Shown: positions 35,311-44,491, counted from the first letter of the stretch. The stretch: 64,000 nt of DNA from CAZUMJ01 sp964621605 (GCA_964621605.1 CAZUMJ010000016.1:3402-67401); one strand, 5' to 3'. Program-made: numbers and translations. The notes: generated by a model not told the origin, from the sequence alone.

Positions 35311-36021
35311 ATGACCGTCATGGAACCAGGTGGCGAGTCGGGGCCGATCCGCTTCGCGCACCGCGGGGCACGCGCCCACGCACCTGAGAACACCTTGCAG
35401 GCCTTCGTGCACGGGCTGCGCATGGGTGCGACCGCACTGGAGAGCGATGCGTGGATGACCCGAGACGGTGCGGTCGTCCTCCTCCACGACGGCGTGGTTC
35501 CGGGTACGCGCCGACCGCTGCACACCGCCGATCGTGCCGACCTTCCGCCATGGGTACCGACGCTTGCGGAGCTCTACGCCGCGTGCGGCACCGAGGTCGA
35601 GCTCTCGCTGGACGTCAAGGATCCGCGAGCGTTTCGGGCGGTGCGCGCCGTCGCGATCGCCGCAGATGCCCTCCCACGGCTGTGGGTCTGCGACACCGAC
35701 CTCGCTCGAGTCTGCCGCTGGGCCGGTGAGGCACCCGACGCCCGACTGGTCGCGTCGCTCCGCATCGACCGCGTCCGTCGAGACGTCGACGGCACGCTCG
35801 AGTCTCTGCAGCGCGCTGGTGTTGCGGCGTTGAACCTTCGAGGCCCGAACTGGACGCCCCAGCTCGTCCGGCGCTGCCACGCTGCCGGTCTCGCCGCGTT
35901 CGCCTGGGATCTGCAGTCGCTCTCGGCGCTGCGGCGCTGTGCCCGTTGGGGCATCGACGCGGTGTACAGCGATCACAGCGACCTGCTGCGGGTGCTCGGA
36001 TCAGAGACCACCGAGGCGTGA
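35311..36021 (+). CDS. Glycerophosphodiester phosphodiesterase family protein
   Basis: A 236-residue GDPD-fold protein: IRFAHRGARAHAPENTLQAF contains the HRG and ENT motifs, ALESDAWMTRDG the metal-binding Glu and Asp, and VLLHDGVV the catalytic His. ELSLDVKDPRA and the C-terminal FAWDLQS and GIDAVYSDHSDLL complete the barrel. It hydrolyses glycerophosphodiesters to glycerol-3-phosphate and an alcohol. The start is either ATG 35311 or ATG 35320; neither has a ribosome site. Its end overlaps the convergent lepB by 21 bases. Confidence 0.88.
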   Translation: MTVMEPGGESGPIRFAHRGARAHAPENTLQAFVHGLRMGATALESDAWMTRDGAVVLLHDGVVPGTRRPLHTADRADLPPWVPTLAELYAACGTEVELSLDVKDPRAFRAVRAVAIAADALPRLWVCDTDLARVCRWAGEAPDARLVASLRIDRVRRDVDGTLESLQRAGVAALNLRGPNWTPQLVRRCHAAGLAAFAWDLQSLSALRRCARWGIDAVYSDHSDLLRVLGSETTEA

Positions 36022-36750
36022 CGGGGGCCAGATGCGCACAAAGGCACGCCCGACGATGCTCTGCTCCGAGATCGGCCCGAAGCAGCGACTGTCCCCGGAA
36101 TGGTTGCGGTTGTCCCCCATGACGAACACCTCGCCCTTCGGCACGGTGAACACGCCCGGGAAGCCGCACCCGATCGGCTGCGGCTCTGTCGTCGCACCAG
36201 GCGCTAGGTACGGCTCCGTGAGCTGACGGCCGTTGATGTAGACGTGATCGGAACGGATCTCGATCGTGTCGCCACCTACCGCAACGACGCGCTTGATCAG
36301 GTCGTCGATGTGGAAGAGCACCGCGCAGTTCGCCCACACGGGGGTGCTGCGGTGCGCCACCGCCGGATCGGGATCGCACGAGGGGCGCGTGAACACCACC
36401 ACGTCACCGCGGTGCACGTCGTGAAGCTTGTACGAGAGCTTGTTGACCACGACGCGGTCGCCCACCTTCAGGGTGGGGTACATCGAGATCGAGGGAATGC
36501 GGAACGGCTGGAACAAGAAGGTGTTGACGAGGAACGAGACCGTGAGCGCCGCCACGATCGCGATGGCCCACTCGACCATGCTGCGCAGCGGGCTGACCTT
36601 GGCGCGTCGACGGCGACCGGGCCGAAGCTGCACGGGCGAGAAGTCGAGGCCGTCGGGCGTGCGGTCGGCCTCGATCGGCGCGGGCCCCGGCTCATCGAAC
36701 GGAGATGCGTCCTCGGAGCGTTGGGGAGGCTCGGAGGAGAGGTCGGTCAC
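36001..36750 (-). CDS. lepB: Signal peptidase I
   Basis: A 249-residue S26 peptidase. A disordered acidic N-terminal region precedes one membrane helix (residues of about 58-80, MVEWAIAIVAALTVSFLVNT). The catalytic Ser is in IPSISMYPTL, the catalytic Lys in DLIKRVVAVGGDTIEI, and GEVFVMGDNRNHSGDSRCFG is box E. It removes signal peptides from exported proteins at the outer face of the membrane. Located between the paf genes and the tat genes. Confidence 0.95.
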   Translation of the reverse strand: MTDLSSEPPQRSEDASPFDEPGPAPIEADRTPDGLDFSPVQLRPGRRRRAKVSPLRSMVEWAIAIVAALTVSFLVNTFLFQPFRIPSISMYPTLKVGDRVVVNKLSYKLHDVHRGDVVVFTRPSCDPDPAVAHRSTPVWANCAVLFHIDDLIKRVVAVGGDTIEIRSDHVYINGRQLTEPYLAPGATTEPQPIGCGFPGVFTVPKGEVFVMGDNRNHSGDSRCFGPISEQSIVGRAFVRIWPPSRLGGL

Positions 36751-36759
36751 AGGGAGCCG

Positions 36760-36765
36760 ATGCTA
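36760..36765 (-). promoter_or_regulatory. -10-like hexamer overlapping the pafC stop
   Basis: TAGCAT, nine bases before the lepB GTG at 36750; the TAG is also the pafC stop codon. Confidence 0.35.
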
Positions 36766-37743
36766 GCCCTGGACCTCACCAACCGCGAACGCGTCGTAGC
36801 GAGCCAGGATCCGCCGGGCTGCCTCGGCACGGACGTCGACATCCCCCGGCTCCTCACCTTGCGCAACCACCGTCGCGCCCGGACCGAGCTGCAGGAGCAA
36901 CCGCTCCAACCAGGCTCGTCCCGCTACGGGCACCCGCACGCGCAGATGGTCGCCGGATGCTTCCACCGAGGAGGTGGGGATGGTGCCGACGATCCACGCC
37001 TGCTCCGGCGGAAGGTCGATCAGCACCGTCGGCAGGTCGCCGCTCACCAGGGCTGCTTCGAAGGGCTCACCCTGCTCAGGCTGCACCTCTGCGGGGCTTG
37101 CAAGCAGGTGGGCCTCGACAATCCGATCGACGCGGAACACGCGCTCGTCCTCCGCCCGGTGGCAGTACCCGGAGAGGTACCAATGGCCGTCGCGCGCCCA
37201 CAGCGCCCAAGGGTCGACGACCCGCTCCAGCCGAGCATCGCGAGCATTCGAGTAGTGATCGAGCCTCACCTGGCGTGCCTCGCGAAGCGCCGTGCGCAGC
37301 GTGCGCATGACTGCATCGGTCGCGTCGCCCAGGCGCACGTCGACGACCGTCTCGAGATCTACTCCGAGGGTCACCGCGAGCTTCTGCAGCGCGCCGCGCA
37401 ACGCGACGGTGTCCTCACCGGATTCGCCCGGGGATGCGAGCAGACCCGCACCCGCCGCCAGGAGCGATAGCCCCTCCTCGGCCGTCAGGCGGAGCGGACG
37501 GCGGAAGACCTCGGCAAACCGCAGGTGCACCCGGTCGTCGAAGAGCTGCACTTCGATGAGCTCATCCGGCGTGAACGGATAGCGGCCGACCAGGTAGATG
37601 ACGTTGAGGTCTGCCGTCAGCTGGGCTCGGGTGACCCCGAAGCGCGCGCAGATCTCGGGGATGGGTGCGCCGTCGTCGTGCGAGGCGATCCACGGGATCA
37701 TGGCGAGGACGCGACGCAGGCGCTGTGGAGCCGTCATGGTCAT
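36763..37743 (-). CDS. pafC: WYL-domain regulator PafC
   Basis: A 326-residue protein. The N-terminal winged helix (RLRRVLAMIPWIASHDDGAP, IPEICARFGVTRAQLTADLN) is followed by a WYL domain with DGHWYLSGYCHRAEDERVFR and a C-terminal WCX-like region. In mycobacteria PafB and PafC act together as PafBC, a DNA-damage-responsive activator that works with RNA polymerase and is thought to sense single-stranded DNA through WYL. ATG 37743 overlaps the pafB stop (ATGA). Confidence 0.92.
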   Translation of the reverse strand: MTMTAPQRLRRVLAMIPWIASHDDGAPIPEICARFGVTRAQLTADLNVIYLVGRYPFTPDELIEVQLFDDRVHLRFAEVFRRPLRLTAEEGLSLLAAGAGLLASPGESGEDTVALRGALQKLAVTLGVDLETVVDVRLGDATDAVMRTLRTALREARQVRLDHYSNARDARLERVVDPWALWARDGHWYLSGYCHRAEDERVFRVDRIVEAHLLASPAEVQPEQGEPFEAALVSGDLPTVLIDLPPEQAWIVGTIPTSSVEASGDHLRVRVPVAGRAWLERLLLQLGPGATVVAQGEEPGDVDVRAEAARRILARYDAFAVGEVQG

Positions 37744-38681
37744 GGTGTGACGTCCTCCCCCGCGCAGCTGCGGAGCCACTCGATCACCTCGTCGCGTACC
37801 GCTGCAGGACTGAGGACCACCGCGTGCTCCAGAAGGTCGAGTAGCCATCCTCGGAAGCCGTCGGGGTTCGTGACCAGGACGCGCAACACGACTGAGCCGT
37901 CGCTCGCGACCTTCTCGACTTCCGCGCCTTGCAGCGTCTGCCGGGCGACCGCTGCGAGTGCCGCGTCGACCTGTACACGCACCTCGATCGGGTCCTCCAC
38001 GCCGATGAGCCAGGGCTCGAGCGGCGTCGTCTCGACCTCGATCGCAGCAAACGCACCGGGAGGCCCGACCGGCTCCACGGGTGCTTCGATGCGGTCGAGG
38101 CGATAGGTGCGGGATTCCGAACGCAACAGGTCGTAGCCGAGCAGGTACCAACGGCCGCGCGTGAACCGCAAACGAGCCGGCCGCACCTCCCGAGCCACAC
38201 CGCCGGTCATGATGCGGACGACGCGGTGATCGGTCACGGCGGCGAAGAGCACCTGCAGGTTCGGGTCGCTCGGCAGCCGCGCCTCGGCTGTCGCGTACTC
38301 GTCCAAGCCCTCGGCGGGTGTACCACCCAGCTTCCACAACCCGCCGAGTTGCACGTCATCCTCGATGCGCACCGCCCGAGCAGCAAGGTGCAACGCTGCC
38401 AGCTCGTCTTCGGTCAGCCCCGCATCCGGCAGGTAGTAGTCCTTCGCGAGGATGCGGTACCCCTGTACCGGCTGCGCGGGGTCCGCGACCTCCTCCATGC
38501 TGAGCGGGACGCCCATCTCACGAAGCGCATCCTTGTCTCGCTCGAACTGACGACGGAACGACGCTCGCTCCTGCGGATACCCGGGAACCCGTTGGCGGAG
38601 CTCCTCCGCGGTCAACGGCCGTTCGGTGTAGAGCAATGCCGCGGTGAGGTTCAGCAGTCGTTCGAGCTTGGCGTCGGCCAT
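37740..38681 (-). CDS. pafB: WYL-domain regulator PafB
   Basis: A 313-residue paralog of PafC: winged helix at residues 1-65 (LERLLNLTAALLYTERPLTA, RRQFERDKDALREMGVPL), WYL domain with TRGRWYLLGYDLLRSESRTY, and a C-terminal domain. The start ATG 38681 has AGGAG six bases upstream; the upstream open frame lacks coding similarity. Separate pafB and pafC genes match mycobacteria; some actinobacteria fuse them. Confidence 0.92.
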   Translation of the reverse strand: MADAKLERLLNLTAALLYTERPLTAEELRQRVPGYPQERASFRRQFERDKDALREMGVPLSMEEVADPAQPVQGYRILAKDYYLPDAGLTEDELAALHLAARAVRIEDDVQLGGLWKLGGTPAEGLDEYATAEARLPSDPNLQVLFAAVTDHRVVRIMTGGVAREVRPARLRFTRGRWYLLGYDLLRSESRTYRLDRIEAPVEPVGPPGAFAAIEVETTPLEPWLIGVEDPIEVRVQVDAALAAVARQTLQGAEVEKVASDGSVVLRVLVTNPDGFRGWLLDLLEHAVVLSPAAVRDEVIEWLRSCAGEDVTP

Positions 38682-38716
38682 GTCCGCTCCTGGCGAGGGG
38701 CTCGGGCCGCAGCAGC

Positions 38717-39751
38717 CTACGGCGACGCGAACGTGCTGGCGTGCGTTCCCGCCGCCACGGCACATGCGAAGAAGAGCGGATCTTCGGCGACCGTACGCCC
38801 CATCGTGCGGATGCTCAGGTCGAACGATGCGAGCACCGCCGCCGGGTCGACGATCTCGACGGGCAGCACGCGATGGCGGCATCCATGCTCGTCGAGGGTG
38901 TCGATGAGCTCCATCGGAACGGGCACGTCAGCGGACACCCTCGCCAATGTCAGCACCCCATGCGCGTGGTGGCTGACCCCGCGGTGGCGGTCGCGCTCGT
39001 CGGAGGAAGACGCCCGCACGCAGAAGATGGGGCGTCCCCCGAGCGCCTCAGTGGTGTCGAGCACGGACGCCGCCTCCAGCGCCGTGGTGCCGAGGGCGGA
39101 TGCCGTGCCGACGACACCCGGGCCCATGCCGACCACGATGACCTCAGCACCCAGCGTGTGCCGAGCGAGGCTCAGCGCGGATGGGACGCCCACCGCCTCG
39201 AGGTCACCCCCGAAGGCGTGCCCGGCGGTGACCGTGCCGACCAGCAACCTTCTCGCGACAAGGTCTGCCACGAGGTCACTGAGGGCGAGCGGCAGCGCGC
39301 CCCCGTCGGTCATCACGTAGGCGACGCGCGCTGCGGGGCACCGGGCGGCGATCGCGGCCACGACGACGCCCACCTGGCTGTGGAGCGTGCAGGCGACGAC
39401 GGGCACGCCACCCAGGTCCCACGACACGTCGGGCTGGTCCTCGGTTGCCGCACCGGTGTCGCACTGCAGACTCGTGTAACGCAGCTTCATGATGTGGCCA
39501 CGGCCGGGAATCTCGACCTCCGGGCGTGTCAGGTTCGCATGTACGACCTGCCATCCCCCGGTGCCCAGCCCGAGACGGACAGCCGTGTCGTTGAAGAGCA
39601 CCTCGTCGCCGACCTCCACACGGCCGAGCAGCTGCGTCAGCACGTAGGCGCGCTCGGGTTCCGGCGCGCTCGCGTCCGAGAGGGCAACGCGTTGCAGGCC
39701 CGGCCGCTCTCTCAGGATGCGGGCCACACGGCCGCGCCGCATCGAGGGCAT
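38717..39751 (-). CDS. DUF3866 family protein
   Basis: A 344-residue protein of the DUF3866 family, often found inside actinobacterial pup-proteasome loci. N-terminal beta-rich segment (VLTQLLGRVEVGDEVLFNDT, TGGWQVVHANL, GHIMKLRYTSLQ), then a Rossmann-like alpha/beta part (VYACTLHSQ-type region VVACTLHSQVGVVVAAIAAR, AYVMTDGGALPLALSDLV, VIVVGMGPGVVGTASALG). No catalytic assignment exists. Its ATG shares one base with the pafA stop (TGATG), so the two are tightly coupled, which suggests a function tied to pupylation. Confidence 0.88.
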   Translation of the reverse strand: MPSMRRGRVARILRERPGLQRVALSDASAPEPERAYVLTQLLGRVEVGDEVLFNDTAVRLGLGTGGWQVVHANLTRPEVEIPGRGHIMKLRYTSLQCDTGAATEDQPDVSWDLGGVPVVACTLHSQVGVVVAAIAARCPAARVAYVMTDGGALPLALSDLVADLVARRLLVGTVTAGHAFGGDLEAVGVPSALSLARHTLGAEVIVVGMGPGVVGTASALGTTALEAASVLDTTEALGGRPIFCVRASSSDERDRHRGVSHHAHGVLTLARVSADVPVPMELIDTLDEHGCRHRVLPVEIVDPAAVLASFDLSIRTMGRTVAEDPLFFACAVAAGTHASTFASP

Positions 39752-41109
39752 CAGAGCCCGGCGATGAGCTTGTCGACGCGCTCGTCGTGTGCCTTGAACG
39801 GGTCCTTGCACAGCACCGTGCGCTGGGCCTGATCGTTGAGCTTCAGGTGCACCCAATCGACGGTGTAGTCACGCTTGCGTTCCTTCGCCCGCCGGATGAA
39901 CTCACCGCGCAGGCGCGCACGCGTCGTCTGCGGTGGCTCGTCGACCGCGCGGTCGATCTCTTCGTCGGTGCACATCCGGTCGACGAGTCCGCGTGCTTGC
40001 ATGCGGTAGTACAGCCCACGGGCTCGACTCACGTCGTGATACTGGAGATCGAGCAGGCTGACCCGCGGGTCGGACAGCTCCAGGCCGTGGCGAGCGCGGT
40101 ACGCCTCGATCAGCTTGTGCTTGATCACCCAGTCGCACTCACGGTCGAGCGACAACGGGTCCTTCTCGAGCCCGGTGAGACAGTGCTCCCACATCTCCAA
40201 GGCCTTCTGCTCCAGTGGCGGAAGGTCGCGGTTCGCGGCAAAGCGCAACGCCCGATTGAGGTACTCCCCCTGGATGTCGAGCGCGCTCGCCTCTCGGCCG
40301 TTTGCCAGCCGAACCTTGCGGGTGCACGTCGGGTCGTGGCTGATCTCGCGGATGGCGCGGATCGGGTTCTCGAGGGTGAGGTCGCGTAGCACCACCGTGG
40401 GTTCTTCGAGCATGTGCAGGAGGATGCTCACCGCACCCACCTTGAGGAACGTGGCGTACTCGCTCATGTTGGAGTCGCCGACGATCACGTGCAGACGTCG
40501 ATAGCGCTCGGCATCGGCGTGCGGCTCGTCCCGGGTGTTGATGATGGGTCGTGAGCGCGTCGTGGCGCTCGACACGCCCTCCCACATGTGGTCGGCCCGT
40601 TGGCTGAGGCAGTACACCGTGCCGCGCGGTGTCGACAGCACCTTCCCGGCCCCGGCGATGAGCTGGCGCGAGATGAGGAATGGGATGAAGCGGTCGGCCA
40701 GGCGGGCGAACTCCCCGCGCCGGTCGATCAGGTAGTTCTCGTGGCAGCCGTAGGAGTTCCCGGCCGAGTCGGTGTTGTTCTTGAACAGGTAGACGACTCC
40801 GCGGATCCCCTCTTCGCGCAGGCGCTGTTCGGCGCTCTCGAGGAGCTGTTCGAGGATGCGCTCCCCTGCCTTGTCATGCACCACGAGGTCGTGCACCGAG
40901 TCGCACTCGGGCGTCGCGTACTCCGGGTGCGAGCCCACATCGAGATACAGCCGCGCCCCGTTTGCGAGGAAGACGTTGGACGAGCGTCCCCACGAGACGA
41001 CACGCCGGAACAGATACCGTGCGACCTCGTCCGGGCTGAGGCGACGCTGACCGTGGAGCGTGCAGGTCACGCCGTACTCGTTCTCGAGTCCGTAGATGCG
41101 CCGCTCCAT
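39751..41109 (-). CDS. pafA: Pup-protein ligase PafA
   Basis: A 452-residue carboxylate-amine ligase related to glutamine synthetase. It begins MERRIYGLENEYGVTC; Asp57 in LYLDVGSHPEYATPEC is the catalytic-base position; NNTDSAGNSYGCHENYL and DEPHADAERYRRLHVIVGDS are ATP and Pup groove motifs. It phosphorylates the C-terminal glutamate of Pup and joins it to substrate lysines. TAGGGT lies six bases before the ATG with no ribosome site. Confidence 0.97.
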   Translation of the reverse strand: MERRIYGLENEYGVTCTLHGQRRLSPDEVARYLFRRVVSWGRSSNVFLANGARLYLDVGSHPEYATPECDSVHDLVVHDKAGERILEQLLESAEQRLREEGIRGVVYLFKNNTDSAGNSYGCHENYLIDRRGEFARLADRFIPFLISRQLIAGAGKVLSTPRGTVYCLSQRADHMWEGVSSATTRSRPIINTRDEPHADAERYRRLHVIVGDSNMSEYATFLKVGAVSILLHMLEEPTVVLRDLTLENPIRAIREISHDPTCTRKVRLANGREASALDIQGEYLNRALRFAANRDLPPLEQKALEMWEHCLTGLEKDPLSLDRECDWVIKHKLIEAYRARHGLELSDPRVSLLDLQYHDVSRARGLYYRMQARGLVDRMCTDEEIDRAVDEPPQTTRARLRGEFIRRAKERKRDYTVDWVHLKLNDQAQRTVLCKDPFKAHDERVDKLIAGL

Positions 41110-41115
41110 GGCGGC

Positions 41116-41121
41116 ACCCTA
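41116..41121 (-). promoter_or_regulatory. -10-like hexamer before pafA
   Basis: TAGGGT, six bases before the pafA ATG. The surrounding CGGTAGGGTGCCG is shared exactly with the dop element. Confidence 0.55.
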
Positions 41122-41189
41122 CCGGTGGCCGCTCACGACATGACGCACCCCTTCACGCCCGCGCTGCGCGCGCTGCGGCGGTGGCGCAG

Positions 41190-41885
41190 CTAGCTCACCT
41201 CGGGGTCGGACCCGAGGGCGGCTGCTACCTCGTCGTGAGTCAGCCGCCGGAAGCAACGGCGGACCCCGGCACGATCCAGGAGCGCGACCTCGAGGTCCGC
41301 GGCGCCCAGCGTGCGCTCGGGACCGGCGAGTGCCGTCGCCGCGGCCCGAACCGCGTCGTCGAGGTGCAGGTCGTCGGCCCACGCCGCCCGCAGGCGGTCG
41401 ACGATGGGGTCTGTCTCACCGCCGAGCACGCTGCAATCTCGTTCGTCCATGACGGTGCCGTCGTAGAGGATGTGGAACAACTGGTCGTCGACGCGGTCAT
41501 GCCCGACCTCGGCCACCAGAATCTCAACCTCGAGCGGCTTCATCTCGTGGGTGAAGATCTGCCCGAGGATCTGGGCGTACTGGTTCGCCAGGCTACGGGC
41601 GTCGACATCCTCGCGGCTGAAGGAGTAGCCCTTCAGGTCGGCGTGGCGAACCCCGGCGATGCGGAGCTGGTCGAACTCGTTGTACTTGCCGACGCCTGCG
41701 AAGCCGATGCGGTCGTAGATCTCGCTCACCTTCCGCAGGGTGCTCGATGGGTTCTCGGCGCAGATCACGATGCCGGCTTCGCTCGTGAGCGCGACCAGGC
41801 TGCGGCCTCTGGCGATTCCCTTGCGTGCGTAGTCGGCCCGGTCCTTCATCACCTGCTCGGGCGCGACGTAGAAGGGCATCGTCAT
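41190..41885 (-). CDS. prcA: Proteasome alpha subunit
   Basis: A 231-residue alpha-type subunit. It starts MTMPFYVAPEQVMKDRADYA with the H0 helix region YARKGIARGRSLVAL and has no N-terminal nucleophile. It forms the outer seven-membered rings that gate the chamber and dock the ARC ring. Its ATG overlaps the prcB stop by four bases. The C-terminal extension is acidic. Confidence 0.96.
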   Translation of the reverse strand: MTMPFYVAPEQVMKDRADYARKGIARGRSLVALTSEAGIVICAENPSSTLRKVSEIYDRIGFAGVGKYNEFDQLRIAGVRHADLKGYSFSREDVDARSLANQYAQILGQIFTHEMKPLEVEILVAEVGHDRVDDQLFHILYDGTVMDERDCSVLGGETDPIVDRLRAAWADDLHLDDAVRAAATALAGPERTLGAADLEVALLDRAGVRRCFRRLTHDEVAAALGSDPEVS

Positions 41886-42697
41886 GGCGTGTCTCCGGTG
41901 CTGGTCCGACCGCGGCGACGATCGGTGTCGGCCTGGAGCCGCGCGACTCGCTCCGACAACTCGGTGTCGTCGAGGCGCACGAACCCGTCTGCTGAGATGG
42001 TGGCCACGATCGGGAAGATTCCACGGCGTGGGTCGGGACCGCCCGTGGCGGAGTCTTCCTCGGCGGCGGTCATGAGCGCCTGCAGGACGAGATCGACGAC
42101 CTCGTCGCGACGCATGCCTTCGTGCCAGGAGAGCTTCAGCACGGTCGATGCGTGCAGCATGCCCGAGCCGGACGCGGTCACCTCGTGCTCCTCATAGCGA
42201 CCACCGGTGACGTCATACGCGAAGAGGCGACCCCGGCGGCGACGTGTGTCGTAGCCAGAGAAGATCGGCACCACGGCGAGCCCCTGCATCGCCGCAGGGA
42301 GGTTGGCGCGCACGAGTTGGCTGAGCTGATTCGCCTTGCCCTCGAGGCTGAGGGTCGCCCCTTCGACCTTCTCGTAGTGCTCGAGCTGCAGTTGGAAGAG
42401 GCGAACCATCTCGACTGCAGGACCTGCCGCACCAGCGATCGCGACCCCCGAGTAGTGGTCGGCGGGGAAGACCTTCTCGATGGTGGCGTGGCTGATGAGG
42501 TTGCCCGACGTTGCACGCCGGTCGCCCGCCATCACCACGCCGTCGCCGTACCGAGCAGCCAGCACCGTCGTGCCGTGCGGGATCTGCGCGGCGAAGGCCG
42601 ATACGTCAACTGCTGGTGCGGCAGATGCGGTCCGGCGGAGAAGTTCGGCGAAGTCGGGACCGGGATCGTTCCCGGGATCGAACAGCGGCAGCGTCAC
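41882..42697 (-). CDS. prcB: Proteasome beta subunit
   Basis: A 271-residue beta-type subunit with a 42-residue propeptide. Autoprocessing at HG-TTVLAARY would expose Thr43 as the nucleophile; Asp59 and Lys75 occupy the Asp17 and Lys33 positions of the mature enzyme. SGSGMLHASTVLKL and GGPDPRRGIFPIVATI are further family segments. TAGCCT lies six bases before the GTG start, so prcB and prcA may have their own transcript besides any read-through from pup. Confidence 0.97.
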   Translation of the reverse strand: MTLPLFDPGNDPGPDFAELLRRTASAAPAVDVSAFAAQIPHGTTVLAARYGDGVVMAGDRRATSGNLISHATIEKVFPADHYSGVAIAGAAGPAVEMVRLFQLQLEHYEKVEGATLSLEGKANQLSQLVRANLPAAMQGLAVVPIFSGYDTRRRRGRLFAYDVTGGRYEEHEVTASGSGMLHASTVLKLSWHEGMRRDEVVDLVLQALMTAAEEDSATGGPDPRRGIFPIVATISADGFVRLDDTELSERVARLQADTDRRRGRTSTGDTP

Positions 42698-42703
42698 GTG
42701 GCG

Positions 42704-42709
42704 AGGCTA
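42704..42709 (-). promoter_or_regulatory. -10-like hexamer before prcB
   Basis: TAGCCT, six bases before the prcB GTG at 42697, in the 41-base gap after pup. Confidence 0.5.
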
Positions 42710-42738
42710 CCGGGCGGCAGGAGGCGCGCCGACCGCAC

Positions 42739-42933
42739 CTATTCGCCACCCTTCTGCACGTAGGCCTTCACGAAGTCCTCGGCGTTCTGCTCGAGCACCT
42801 CGTCGATCTCGTCGAGCAGGTCATCCAGCTCGGCCTTGATCTTCTCGCCGCTCGCGTTGTGGGCCGGCGTGTCGACGACTGCTTCTTCGACGCGCTCGGA
42901 GGGCGCCTTGCGCTTCTGCTCTCGTTCAGGCAT
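42739..42933 (-). CDS. pup: Prokaryotic ubiquitin-like protein Pup
   Basis: A 64-residue, acidic, disordered protein with the conserved central helix region GEKIKAELDDLLDEIDEVLE and the tail NAEDFVKAYVQKGGE. It ends in glutamate, not glutamine, so it is ready for ligation without deamidation by Dop. The ATG at 42933 has GAGGTG about four bases upstream. It is the only gene of the core proteasome cluster with an evident Shine-Dalgarno close to its start, apart from pafB. Confidence 0.97.
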   Translation of the reverse strand: MPEREQKRKAPSERVEEAVVDTPAHNASGEKIKAELDDLLDEIDEVLEQNAEDFVKAYVQKGGE

Positions 42934-42970
42934 GAGCACCTCACTTGTGGGCGAGCTACACGACCGGGGT

Positions 42971-44479
42971 TCACGACCCCAGTCGACGAACCAGCTCTGC
43001 TGCAGTTGGACTCTCATCTACCAACGTACCGACCTGTGCACGCGTCCCACGACCAGGTTCCATCATGGGGACGCGTCGGAGGCTGTCCTCGCCCGTGTCG
43101 AACACGATCGAATCCCAGTTCGCGGCGACGATGGACGGGCCGTAGCGCCGCACGCAGGAGCCACGAAACCACGCTCGTGTGTCTTGCGGAGGTTCGACTC
43201 GTGCTGCGGCGACCTCCTCGTCGGTCGTGAGCCGCTCGAGACCGGCGCGTGCCGCGAGCGATCGGGCGGGGCGGAGGTCGTGGTACTGCAGTGCGACGGC
43301 AGCCAGCCTGGCATCGCTCGGCAGCAGGTTGTGGCGGTCGCGGTACGCGTCCACGAGTCGACGCTTGGCAACCCAGTCGAGCTGACCCGCGAGCGAGTCC
43401 GGATCTGATTCCAAGCCGGTCAGCACGAGCTCCCATCGCCGCAGGATCTCTGCACCACTGGCTTCGCCGACGGCGTCGAGGCCATGGGTCTCGGCATACT
43501 TCCGTGCCCGATCGAGCAGCTCCCACTGGATCTCGAGGGCCGTGACCGTGGTGCCATCGCTCAGCTCGATGGGGCGCCGAAGGGTCAGGTCGTAGGAAAC
43601 GTCACGCATGGCCCGGATCGGGCTGCGGAACGTGAACGCTCGCGGGAGCTGGTCGTCCTCGACCATCGCGAGCACGATGGCCGTCGTGCCAACCTTCAGG
43701 AAGGTGGCGACCTCGGCACAGTTGGCGTCGCCACAGATCACGTGGAGGCGCCGGTAGCGCATCGGGTCTGCGTGTGGCTCGTCTCGGGTGTTCACGATGG
43801 GGCGCTTGAGCGTCGTCTCGAGCCCAACCTCAGCCTCGAAGAAGTCCGCGCGCTGCGTGAGCTGATAGGGCACATCCTCGATGGTGAGCCCGGGGACCTC
43901 CACGCCGACCTTGCCGGAACCCGTGAAGAGCTGGCGCGTCACGAAGTGCGCGGTCGCGTGCGTCACGATGCGGGGAAACGGGACGCTGCGATCCATGAGG
44001 TAGTTCTCGTGGCAGCCGTACGAGTTGCCCTTGCCGTCCGAGTTGTTCTTGTAGACGACGATCTCTTCGCCAGGCGGCAGCAACTCGCGCGCTGCCTCCA
44101 TCGAGTGGATCACGATCGACTCGGCCGCTCGGTCCCACACGACCACCGAGCGAGCGTCTGCGCATTCCGGGGTGGAGATCTCCGGGTGGGCGTGGTCGAC
44201 GTAGTAGCGCGCCCCGTTGGTCAGGACGGTGTTGATGAGGTGCGTCTCCACCTCAGGTGCCATGGCCCCCATCGGCGCACGGCCGCGTGCGTCGCGGCCA
44301 GGTGTCTCATCCTCGAAGTCCCACTCGACACGGGGTGGACTGCCTTCCGCCGGGCGGAAGGGGTCGCGCACGTATGCATTGACGAGCATCGATGCCGCAG
44401 CGATCGGGTTGGACTCCGCGACCCCGCGGTGGACGATCCCGTACTCGGTTTCAATCCCGAGGTACTTGTGCACGGCCAC
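42971..44479 (-). CDS. dop: Depupylase/deamidase Dop
   Basis: A 502-residue paralog of PafA. It begins MAVHKYLGIETEYGIVHRGV; Asp95 in RYYVDHAHPEISTPEC is the catalytic position; the sequence between residues 36 and 75 is the Dop-loop region absent from PafA. NNSDGKGNSYGCHENYLMD and DEPHADPMRYRRLHVICGDA are shared ligand motifs. It removes Pup from substrates; deamidation is not needed here because Pup ends in Glu. Confidence 0.97.
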   Translation of the reverse strand: MAVHKYLGIETEYGIVHRGVAESNPIAAASMLVNAYVRDPFRPAEGSPPRVEWDFEDETPGRDARGRAPMGAMAPEVETHLINTVLTNGARYYVDHAHPEISTPECADARSVVVWDRAAESIVIHSMEAARELLPPGEEIVVYKNNSDGKGNSYGCHENYLMDRSVPFPRIVTHATAHFVTRQLFTGSGKVGVEVPGLTIEDVPYQLTQRADFFEAEVGLETTLKRPIVNTRDEPHADPMRYRRLHVICGDANCAEVATFLKVGTTAIVLAMVEDDQLPRAFTFRSPIRAMRDVSYDLTLRRPIELSDGTTVTALEIQWELLDRARKYAETHGLDAVGEASGAEILRRWELVLTGLESDPDSLAGQLDWVAKRRLVDAYRDRHNLLPSDARLAAVALQYHDLRPARSLAARAGLERLTTDEEVAAARVEPPQDTRAWFRGSCVRRYGPSIVAANWDSIVFDTGEDSLRRVPMMEPGRGTRAQVGTLVDESPTAAELVRRLGS

Positions 44480-44485
44480 GTCGGC

Positions 44486-44491
44486 ACCCTA
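44486..44491 (-). promoter_or_regulatory. -10-like hexamer before dop
   Basis: TAGGGT, six bases before the dop GTG at 44479. Confidence 0.55.
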
